Under the pieces are notes generated by a model that had not been told where the DNA came from, did not search any database, and worked only from the letters and a program-made list of their open reading frames with translations. Shown here piece after piece: positions 8,944-19,400 of a stretch of 64,000 nt of DNA; the first letter of the stretch is position 1, and every line of letters starts with the position of its first letter. A program made the position numbers and the translations under genes. The stretch comes from Protonemura montana (lineage: Eukaryota; Arthropoda; Insecta; Plecoptera; Nemouridae): positions 620,001 to 684,000 of the forward strand of contig CANOQG010000002.1 of the NCBI GenBank assembly GCA_947568835.1, read 5' to 3'.

Positions 8944-9693
8944 CCTGTGCCTTTTTAAAGCCTTTCATGGGACCACCACCCAAAGAACTAAGAAAATGAA
9001 TAAGAAAATATAGTTTTTGGCCCTTTCGATTTAAATAAGCATTTTGCCAAACATAATATGCAAACAAACAAACACAAAATATGCAATAAAAATACAATTT
9101 GTACGCCTGTAAAAAACCATACAATACCAATGAATACCATTGAATAACATTTCCATACAATATCATAGAATACCATAGAATACCATACAATACAATACCA
9201 TACAAAACCATACAATTTCATATAAAACCATAGATTGCGTATTTGGATTAGATTTGATAAAACTGCACTCTGTCATTAATGACGTTTTGAATTTAAATAC
9301 CTGTTGAATGATCACGGCAGACTCGAAAATAAAATAAATATCCACGGCGTCCTGAGTCGATGAAAAACATCCATCAAATGTTTATCTTTGATCTGTCAAT
9401 GTCACTTTAAATCTAGTTTTGGCAAAATTATCAATAAAAAACTAATCAAGTGTGTCTTAGTTGTTGAAAAAACTATATTTTATGCCTGTAAAGCTTGCGA
9501 AATCCGTTAAAGTTACTGATAATTTGCATTAATGCCGCAAATATCATTGATCGCTTGGAATCAACTGCGTGATCTTGTCTAGGCTGGGGATGGAGTAAAA
9601 TCGTCGTATTTTAAAGAATTTTTTGTCTTTTGTATACAATACAATAAAATAAAATATTTATATTTAATATTTATACATATTACATGCAATACG
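8944..9693 (-). repeat. Decamer-element fragment in the leader of copy 1
   Basis: Relative to copies 3 and 4, about 750 bp are extra here. The block has a short degenerate decamer run (about 9110-9230, units like ATAGAATACC) and then sequence beginning AGATTGCGTATTTGGATTAG, which is the block that follows the decamer arrays in the non-autonomous elements. It is flanked by related runs of AAAAATACRATTTKTACGCC. It lies within the proposed 5' intron. Confidence 0.7.
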
Positions 9694-10447
9694 TAAAAAT
9701 ACGATTTTTACGCCTGTTATAAGTCAAACTTTTTCCTAACTCACCTGTTTCCTTTGAAGTTTAATTTAAAATCCTGTTTAAATCGCCGTATCCCATCAAC
9801 TCACCTTAAAAATGTCGCGTTTCATAAAGTGCTTAGAAGTCAGGTACAAATGATAACCATTTCCTGTCGTTTTTGACAGATTTTCGCCAGAAACAAAGGG
9901 GTTTTAGTTGAGAGTTTGACATTTCAACCCATTTTGACGTTTAATTTGGCCTGATGATCCACTGCTGAAAAGATACATTCACGATTTCGTACACCTTGCC
10001 GTGGTGTCAAAATAGCAAACAATTGATCAAAGCTGTCAGTTTATTAGCAAAATTAATTCTTTTTGCACTTAAAACGATCGCAATTGAATGTGTTTTCGCT
10101 CAATTACATCAACAACTTTAATACGAATGCATGAAAAATCACCGTGGAGCTCGAGGCTAGAAAAACTTGAGTATTAAAAGAATTATAATATCGAGCTGCA
10201 TCGCCTGGCTCTGAGATATCTTGCCGTCATATTTAGCAACTTTTCACCATGAAAAAACTTTCAAATCGCTGTGAAAATGTCGCCTGCCAATGGAAAAGTT
10301 AATACCGAAAAATTCTAGCCCATTTTCGTACGTTTTGAGTCTCATTTCACAATTTCCATAACGAGTAGAGCGGCCGGTTACATCCCAGCCAGCCATCCAC
10401 CCACCCATATACCCACAAACTAAAAAGTTGAACATCACAATTTTAAA

Positions 10448-10460
10448 GCTTTTATATAAG
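10448..10460 (-). promoter_or_regulatory. TATA box at the 5' terminus of copy 1
   Basis: CTTATATAAAAGC, on the minus strand, lies 5 nt inside the element's 5' end and points inward. It recurs at nearly every element 5' end in the window. With the donor sites near 9744 and 9804 it gives a model of terminal promoter, exon 1 of about 0.6-0.7 kb, intron, then the RepHel exon. The model is inferred. Confidence 0.45.
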
Positions 10461-10465
10461 GTTAA

Positions 10466-13400
10466 TAGCAGTACCCGCTGCCTAACGGCACCTTACGATT
10501 TTGAGGGTGTGGGCATTTTGGTTTAAACGTGTCTCGAGTTTTCTTTGATGCCCTATCCAAAGCCTCTTAAAAGGACCACAGCCATGCAATACCATACAAT
10601 ACCATAGAATATCATAAAATACCTTAGAAAACCATTCAATACCAAAGAAACCCTAAGAAAAATATAAAATTCCATTCAATACAATACCATCAAATGCCAT
10701 AGAATACCAAACCAACCCATATAATACCAAACAAACCCATAAAATACGAAACAATATCATCCAATACCAATGAGTACCTGGAATACCATACAATACCATA
10801 CAATACCATAGAATACATAAAAATGCGAAACTATATCATCAAATACCATTCAATTCCTAACAACACCATAAAGTATCTTATAATACCATAGAAATCCATT
10901 GAAACTAAAAAAATACCAGAGGATACCAAACAATACCATAAAATAATAAATAAACCCATAGAAACATCATAGAATACCAAATAATACTATCGAATACCTG
11001 CAAATACCATGGAGAACCATCTTATATCAAAGAAATCCATAAAATTTTATAGAATACCATCCAAAAACATTTAATACCATACACTCCCAAACAAAACCAA
11101 ACTATACCATACAATACCATAGAATACCATAGAATACCCTAGAATACCATAAAATACCATAAAATACCATAGAATACCATAAAATACCATAGTATATCAT
11201 AGAACTCCATAGAATACCATAGAATACCAAACAATATCATAGAATATCATAGAACACCATAGAATACCAAACAATACCATAGAATACCATAGGATACCAT
11301 AGAATACCATAGAATACAATGGCACTCCAAAGAATACCACAGCATATTATAGAATACCATAGAATACCATAGAATACCCTAGAATACAATCGAATACCAA
11401 AGAATACCATAGAATACCATAAAATACCATAGAATACCATAGAATACCATAGAATATCATAGAATACCATAGCACTCCATAGATTTCCATTGAATACCAT
11501 AGAATACCAAAGAATACCATAGAATACCAAACAATACCAAACAATACCATAGAATACCATAGGATACCATAGAATACAATGGCACTCCATAGAATACCAC
11601 AGCATATCATAGAAAACCATAGAATACCATAGAATACCCTAGAATACAATAGAATACCAAAGAATACCATAGAATACCATAAAATACCATAGAATACCAT
11701 GGAATACCATAGAATACCATAGAATATCATAGAATACCATAGCACTCCATAGAATTCCATTGAATACCATAGAATACCAAAGAATACCATAGAATACCAA
11801 ACAATACCATAGAATATCACAGGATACCATAGAATATCATATAATACCATAGCATTCCATAGAATACCATATCATACCATAGAATACCATATAATACCAT
11901 ATAATACCATAGAATACTTTAGAATATCATAGAATACCATAGAATACCATAGAATACCATCGAATACCATCGAGTACCATAGAATATCATAGAATACCAT
12001 AGCACTCCATAGAATTCCATTGAATACCATAGAATAGCAAAGAATACCATAGTAAACCATAGAATACCATAGAATACCATAGGATACCATAGAATATCAT
12101 AGAATACCATGGCTCTCCATAGAATACCATAGCATACCATAGAATACCATAGAATACCATAGAATACCATAGAATACCATAGAATACAATCGAATACCAT
12201 CAAATACCATAGAATACCATAAAATACCATAAAATACCATAGAATACCATAGAATATCATAGAATACCATAGCACTCCATAGAATACCATAGCATACCAT
12301 AGAAGACCACAAAATATCATAGAATACCAAGGAATACCATAGAATTCCATTGAATATCATAAAATACTATAGAATACCAAAGAATACCATACAATATCGT
12401 AGAATACCATAGAACTCAATAGAATACCATAGAATACCATAGTTTACCATAGAATACTATAGTATACCATACAATATCATAGAATACCATTGAACTCCAT
12501 ACAATACCAGAGAACACCATAGAATACCAAACAATACCATAGAATACCACAGAACCCCATAAAATACCATAGAATACCATAGAATATCAATGTATATACC
12601 AAAGAATACCATAGAATATCATAGAATACCATAGAACACCATAGAATTTCATTGAATACCATAAAAATACAAAAAATACCATAGAATACCATTGAATACC
12701 ATTAAACTCCATAGAATACCAAAGAATACCATAGAACACCATAGAATACCAAAGAAGACCATAGCATACTATAGAATACCATATAACTCCAAAGAATACC
12801 ATAAAATACTATATAACTCCATAGAATACCATAGAATACCATAAAATACCATAGAATACCAAAGAATACCATAGAATACCATAGAATACCATAAAATACA
12901 ATATAATTCCATAGAATACTATAGAATACCATAGAATACCATAGAACTCCATAGAATACCATAGAATACCATAGAATACCATACAATATCGTAGAATACC
13001 ATAGAACTCAATAGAATACCATAGAATACCATAGAATACCATAGTATACCATAGAAAACCATAGTATACCATACAATATCAAAGAATACTATAGAACTCC
13101 AAAGAATACCATAGAATACCATAGAATACCATAGAATACCATAGAATACCATAGAATACCATAGAATACCATAGAATACCATGGAATAACATAGACTACC
13201 ATATAACACTAAAAGTACTATACAATATTATACAATTCCATAGAAAACTATATTAAACTTAGATTGCGTATTTGGATTAGATTTGATAAAACTGCACTCT
13301 GTCATTTATGACGTTTTGAATTTAAATACCTGTTGAATGATCAAGGCTTCCTCGAAAATAAAATTAATATCCACGGCGTCCTGATTCGATGAAAGATATC

Positions 13401-14461
13401 TGTCAAATGTTTATCTTTGATCTGTCAATGTCACTCTAAATCTAGTTTTGGCAAAATCACGAATAAAAAACTAATCAAGTGTGTTTTGTTTGTTTAAAAA
13501 CCCTATTAAATGTCTTAAAGACCTGCATAGAAAGTTAGGATTGCTATTGATTTACATAATTGTCACAAATATCATTGATAGCTTGGAATCAACTGTGTGA
13601 TCTTGTCTAGGCTAGGGATGGAAAAAAATCGTCGTATTTTAAGAAATTTCTTAGATTTTTTAACTTTCCAAACCTTTTTGACGTGTAAATAACCTCCACA
13701 AGAATTCCACGGGCTTGTCAAGTGGCTATTTTTCATCTTGCTAGCCAAGACACCAACAATATTTTTGATACTTTACTATAATAATAATAATGCACTTTAA
13801 AATCACCGTGACGTAGCGGGATGTAAAACTGTATTTGAACAATAGAAGCCAATTTCACACGTTTTTCCTTCAGTTCTGGATATTTCGAAAATAATTTGAC
13901 ATTGACGTTGACTTTGACGTTTGAATTTGACGTTTAATTTGGCCTGATAATCCACTGCTGAGAAGATACATTCACGATTTCGTACACCTTGCTGTGGTGT
14001 CAAAATAGCAAACAATTGATCAAAGCTGTCAGTTTATTAGCAAAATTAATTCTTTTTGCACTTAAAACGTTCGCAATTGAATGTGTTTTCGCTCAATTAC
14101 ATCAACAACTTTAATACGAATGCATGAAAAATCACCGTGGAGCTCGAGGCTAGAAAAACTTGAGTATTAAAAGAATTATAAAATCGAGCTGCATCGCCTG
14201 GCTCTGAGATATCTTGCCGTCATATTAAGCAACTTTTCACCATGAAAACGATTTCAAATCGCTTTGAAAATGTCGCCTGCCAATGGAAAAGTTAATTCTG
14301 AAAAATTCTAGCCCATTTCCGTACGTTTTCAGTCGCATTTCGCAATTTCCATAACCAGTAGAGCGGCCGGTTACATCCCAGCCAGCCAGCCATCCACCCA
14401 CCCATATACCCACAAACTAAAAAGTTGAACATCGCATTTTAAAGCTTTTATATAAGGTTAA
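10466..14461 (-). mobile_element. Non-autonomous Helitron with decamer minisatellite (4.0 kb)
   Basis: The 5' end (about 13935-14461) matches the 5' end of the autonomous copies closely, including the TATA box at 14444-14456. The 3' end has the terminal hairpin in variant form at 10477-10492. The 3' terminus has lost one base of CTAG (plus strand GTTAATAGCAG instead of GTTAACTAGCAG). The interior is a 2.7 kb array of 10-bp units, followed by about 0.7 kb of AT-rich unique sequence with a short TTGACGTTGACTTTGACG run near 13895-13930. No protein gene is present; it would depend on RepHel supplied by neighbours. Confidence 0.85.
10583..13253 (-). repeat. Decamer minisatellite array 1
   Basis: The plus-strand consensus is ATAGAATACC with variants such as ATAGAACTCC and ACAATATC. 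Because 10 is not divisible by 3, all three minus-strand frames read the same decapeptide cycle, MVFYGILWYS. This explains many overlapping open frames up to 167 aa with no coding value. The first 0.5 kb is more degenerate than the rest. Confidence 0.95.
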
Positions 14462-14473
14462 CTAGCAGTACCC

Positions 14474-14489
14474 GATGCCTAACGGCACC
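14474..14489 (-). terminator. Helitron 3' terminal hairpin (copy 2)
   Basis: GGTGCC-GTTA-GGCATC on the minus strand, 12 nt (including CTAG) from the element end at 14462. Confidence 0.8.
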
Positions 14490-15320
14490 TGTTGTTCTTA
14501 TCCCTAGTGGTTTTATTTTAGTATATTAGTATTGTCTTTGAACTTGGATTAACAATTACAATAGCTCACTACTATTTTTCTAGTACCCTATGCCCATAGG
14601 GCATATGCCGATAGGATAGATCATGACAAAAATATATGGGCCTAGGCCAAAATCTAGTCCCTAAGCCCTGGGATCGAACTGAGACTTTACACTTAATGTA
14701 GCCTCTACGCATACATTTAAGAAACTTTTATGGGACAACAAAATAAAGTACTGAGAAAATGTCAAGAAAACAAAGTATTATGCCATTACGACTTGATGTA
14801 CCATACTATACCTGATTTCCGCCAGTACCTTCAACGATGATGGCTAACCAGCAGCATTGCTTATAAGGACACAACCATTTGGTGTGCTTTTTGGACAGAA
14901 AGGAATCATTACAAATATTTTTGGTTTGGTTTCAGTGACGAAGGTTTTTTTTTTGAAGATTAAACAAAAAAAAATGTACCTATTAATTATTGTAATTTTT
15001 ATTTGCCAATATTATGATCATTCTTACAAATATAAGAAATATTCACATGTTTACGACGATTTGCGTTGAAAACTTTGACCATTTGAAAGCAACAGTCAAT
15101 GCAGACCTGCCATGTCGCAGTATCGCCACTGTTCATTCGTAATTGAAAGTAATCTCCGCAATGGTGCCATGAAGAAGTTCCTTCTCCACGATTGGCAGGG
15201 GGAGGGGGTCTAAAACAAAATAAAAATAGACGGCAAGAGAGAGGCACCATTCTTGGAGAAATGAAAAGTTTCTAAATGTATTCAAGCTGTTAAGTGAGAG
15301 AATTTTAAAAATATTTGTTA

Positions 15321-15347
15321 TGCCGGGGCCCCCATCCCGCCCCGGCA
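15321..15347. repeat. GC-rich hairpin in the 3' region (copy 2)
   Basis: Stem TGCCGGGGC/GCCCCGGCA with a 9-nt loop, identical to the hairpin in copy 1. Confidence 0.75.
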
Positions 15348-15438
15348 GCATGGCGATCGTCGCACACTACATCGCCTCTGCCTTACACTATCAAAGATTG
15401 TGCAGCCCGTTGCAAGCAACAGGAATCTCTGATGTGCG

Positions 15439-15840
15439 GACATGCAAGGATTCATGCAAGGATCAACTGTGTTGGATAGGTAGGATGCATTGTTCAGTTT
15501 TTAGACTGATGCAATGCTATCATGCTTGGTGGTTAGTTGGTTTGACATTCCAAGATGGAATCAAGAAGAGAGATGCAAGGATTCATGCAAGGATCAACTG
15601 TGTCGGATAGGTGGGATGCATTGTTCAGTTTTTAGACTGATGCAATGCTATCATGCTTGGTGGTTAGTTGGTTTGACATTCCAAGATAGAATCAAGAAGA
15701 GAGATGCAAGGATTCATGCAAGGATCAACTGTGTCGGATAGGTGGGATGCATTGTTCAGTTTTTAGACTGGTATAATGCTGTCATGCTTGGTTGGTAGTT
15801 GGTTTGACATTCCAAGATAGAATCAAGAAGAGAGAAACAT
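15439..15840. repeat. 131-bp tandem repeat, 3 units (copy 2)
   Basis: Three units share diagnostic variants with copy 3 (for example TTGGATAGG in the first unit, GGTGGGATGC in later ones) and differ from copy 1. Confidence 0.85.
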
Positions 15841-15896
15841 GCAGTAAAAAGACCGACACGAAAGTAAGATTGTGACCTTAAAAAAATTGCAAACAT

Positions 15897-16130
15897 GCAG
15901 ATAGAAAACAGCAGGTTGCATAACTATTAACTTCTTACTAACCAACTTCTACTACTTACTACTTAGTAACTACTTTACTAAATCTACGATATGTTTTTTT
16001 ATTTTTATTTTTTTTTTGGAACATGCATGACATGCAGATAGAAAACAGCAGGCTGCATTTCTAATACTATAAGTTAGAAGTAACTACTTTACTAAATGTA
16101 TGTACAGTATTATTTTTTTTAATTTTTTTT
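15897..16130. repeat. Poly-T tandem repeat, shortened form (copy 2)
   Basis: There is about one and a half units of the CAGATAGAAAACAGCAGG repeat. It ends in a second T-rich run and the sequence AAACAGCATTCAAATTTG, which copies 1 and 4 lack. Confidence 0.75.
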
Positions 16131-16449
16131 TAAACAGCATTCAAATTTGAAGTACCTTTACCAAATCAATTAATTTACATGCATTATTGTCTAGCTCTAA
16201 GAGGAGCAGTTCCGTTAGAGTGTCCACATGCGAGCGCAATGGTCGTGAAGTTAAAGGGCTATGCGGCGTCCGGTGCTTTAAACCTGCAGCAGAAAAGCGT
16301 GTCAGCATGGTGAAATATATGGGAATTGGGTTGCTACCTGCCGTGCTAGTCACGGTTCCTGGTCTGCCCTACCTAGCCTTACTGAATTTAAATTTATCTA
16401 GGAAATGTTACCGCTATTGCAAATGTAAGGGATAGTACAATGATGGGAT

Positions 16450-19400
16450 TTAGGAGGAGGAGGTGTCCATTGGAACTTCTTCATCCGCATCCGATACAGC
16501 GAGTTGACTAAGCGACTGCTCAAGGGCCTGCTGGTCAGCCTCTTGATAGCCACTACGCGAGGAAGGATCCGCTGCCTGGTGGTCCGGCGCATGAATCTCG
16601 AGCACCTCCTGGTACACGATGTTCTTGGTGAAGGTGGTGTTGCTCGAGACGATCAACTTGCCCTGCGCCTCGTTACCGGCGACTGCCACGAAGATCGAGT
16701 CCAAAGAGCGAGCCCGAGAAAGCGCCACGTATAGCTGACCGTGTCCGAATACTGGTTTTTCTAAATGAATTCCCACCCTCTTTAAAGATTGACCCTGGGC
16801 TTTGTTGATGGTCATGGCGAATGCCAGACGGATCGGAAACTGGCGCCTTGTCATCGTAAAGGGCATGCCAATGTCCGAGGGAGTTAAGTTGACTCTACAT
16901 AGGAAAGTGCGTCGTCCCGCACAGCGCCCTCCGATGATCCTGCAGTCGATCACGTGCTCGTGGAGTGCTACAACGCTTAGTCGAGTCCCATTGCATAGGC
17001 CGGCTCTCACGTTGACGTTCCTCATGAGCATCACGATTGCATGAACTTTCAGACGAAGCTTGTGCGGTGGCATCCCGGATGGCGTTAATGAATTTAGATA
17101 TTCTACGGGATAATCGGTAGCCAAAACGTCGCCATCTTCGCCTTCACTGACATCGACAGTGTCGGCGCTGCAGTATTCGAACACGACACCTTCGAGGCGC
17201 TCAAGAACGTTGTCATTGATGTGCAAAGACTCCACGTTCTTCGGGCAGAGGATGGCATGGTCTTGCATCACGGCCATCTCGGCAGCACTAATGCTCGTGC
17301 CGAAGACGGCGTCAATGACGCAGTCCACGACGCATTGGACAGGTAATGCGATGGTGTCATCCGGGAGGTGGCAGTCATTCAAAATCTCTCCGTTTCCGAC
17401 ACGCAAGAGCCACTCGACGAACTCTACTTCGCCTGGGTTGGCGCGCATGTTCGCGCGCAGCTCGAGGGTGCGGAACAACGACCAAAGCGCGCCACGCTTA
17501 ATGCATTGCTCGACAATGGTCGTTCGGTTGCCATTTCGAACGACTGGGAGGCACTGCCTAAAATCCCCGCCGATAACGATCACCTTTCCGCCGAACGGAC
17601 GCTCATCGTTGGTCACGTCTCTTAGCGTCCGCTCGATCACGTTCAGGGCCAGCAGAGGCGCCATGGGTCCTTCATCCAAGATGATGACCTTGGCCGCCCT
17701 CAGCGAAGCGCCCTCGGCGGAGTTGGGCTTCACGCCAGACGTGCTGTTTTCCACAATCGGAACAGGCAATCGAAATCGCGAGTGGCAGGTCCTCCCTCCC
17801 TTCAGTAACTTCGCCGCAATGCCCGTCCACGCGACGGCCACGGCTCGCTCGCCTCGGGCTCGCAGCGTGCTGATGAGGGTGTTGTATAGGAAGGTCTTCC
17901 CGCTGCCGCCTGGGCCGTCCAGGTAGAAGCACCTCTGCTCGGCGTTCGGGTCGTCGATTGCTGCCATCACCGCGTCGAATGCCACGCGCTGCCTGCCGTT
18001 GAGCTTCACCAAGTTCTCCTCGGCCTCTTCCCTTTCGGCGGTCTGGTCGAACTGCTCGTCGACAGCAACGATGACTGGCACTCGAGGCGCCGGCAAACCG
18101 ATTTCGGCGTTGGTCAGGCGGTGTAGGGCAAGGACGGACTGGATGGAATTCAGGGCCAACTGTTCTGCCTCGATGGGGTCGTGTTCTCGGGCGAAATCTT
18201 CGCAGAAATCGCCCTTGAAACGCTCCCACAGAGACAGCGGGTCAAGAGGCTGACAGAACGCGCAAATGATGGCAAACAGCTGACGAAGTTCGTTTGGCAT
18301 CTTTATAGCAACCGCCTCCTGCAGACATTTCTGCCACTCGTCGTCGTCCATAAGCAGGTTGCGTGCCACGGCAGCTTCCTTGAAGGTAGCGTAAACCCTA
18401 CCCTTGAACGTGCGCACGTCCTCGAATGAGGTGGCGCCGGCGACGTGTAGCAAAAGGAGACGAAGATGGTATCGCTCGATCTGCCGGGGCGTCACGGAGT
18501 ACATTCGGCTGATGATGGAGCCGGCACCTCGCTTTCGTGGCTTCCACGCTTTGCCCTCGAAACGGAAGTGGTACGGGATGTCGATGTACTTGTACTGCCG
18601 TGCCGCCGGGTTGCTACTATTCAGCGCAAACCATGCCGTCAGCGTAGTCAGCGCAGCCCTGCCGCGTTCTGCTGCGGCTTCCTCGTCTCCAGGACGGAAC
18701 GTGACCATGTGGTCACCCTCGAGGTGGATCGCCAAACGGATGATAGTGTGCGACTTTTCGTGCATTTCAAATCCGAAAATTCTCCACGCAGCCTCTTGGG
18801 GACTCACGTAGCGAGAGTCGATGAACTGTGAGACCTCGTCCCACACCAACTCTTGCTGGGCACCGTGCGCTGGACGTGGCTCACGATCGCCCTCCGCGGG
18901 GACAGAGACGCGGAGCTGGACCCTGGCACAGTCGTGACCTTTGTACACGTACTTGCACAGGTACTTGACCGTCTTCGCGGATCCACAGTGCTCGATGTTC
19001 AGGTGGCAGTCAAACTTGGAGCTTAAGTACTTGTTGTAAGGCACTACGTCTCGGTTGTCGACCACTCTTCCTGAGATGGAATGCGTCTGCCCGCTCTCTC
19101 GACGGCGATAGACGGTGAAACCCCCCTCGTTGACCACAGTCACATCTGTGAACGACTTGGGGAACTTCTTCTTACACTTTCCGTCCTCCATGCACACAGA
19201 GGACATGTTCCGAGCGCCGCACGGGCCGTGGATCATCGACGACACGATGACCTTGTGCAGTCTCTCCTCGGTCACCGGATCGGGCAACTCGGCACAGATA
19301 AGTGCGTCTACCTCCTCGGGAGTGCGGATCTTGTCCTCGTCGCGAAGGATTACCAGGATGTGAGCGTGAGGGAGTCCACGTTTTTGGAACTCGATCACGT

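Larger units (their letters stand above)
297..10465 (-). mobile_element. Autonomous Helitron, copy 1 (about 10.2 kb)
   Basis: The 3' end (left) is CTAG at 297-300 with a hairpin at 309-324. The 5' end (right) is TTAACC at about 10460-10465. In order from the 3' end it holds: a conserved AT-rich block with small palindromes (TATGCCC-ATA-GGGCATA at 423-439; GGCCTAGGCC at 473-482), a GC-rich hairpin at 1155-1181, a 131-bp tandem repeat, a poly-T-containing 129-bp tandem repeat, the RepHel gene at 2356-8037, and a 2.4 kb leader. The leader contains about 0.75 kb (8944-9693) absent from copies 3 and 4, derived from decamer-type non-autonomous elements. From about 2050 rightward it is collinear with copy 2 at a constant offset of 14094, so the two share a recent ancestor there. 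Confidence 0.88.

Noticed and set aside
11237-11850. Long overlapping minus-strand open frames (up to 167 aa) reading MVFYGILWYS repeats, here and in all decamer arrays
   Set aside because: They result from a 10-bp repeat with no stop in any frame on that strand. All three frames give the same decapeptide, and there is no start context or conserved length.
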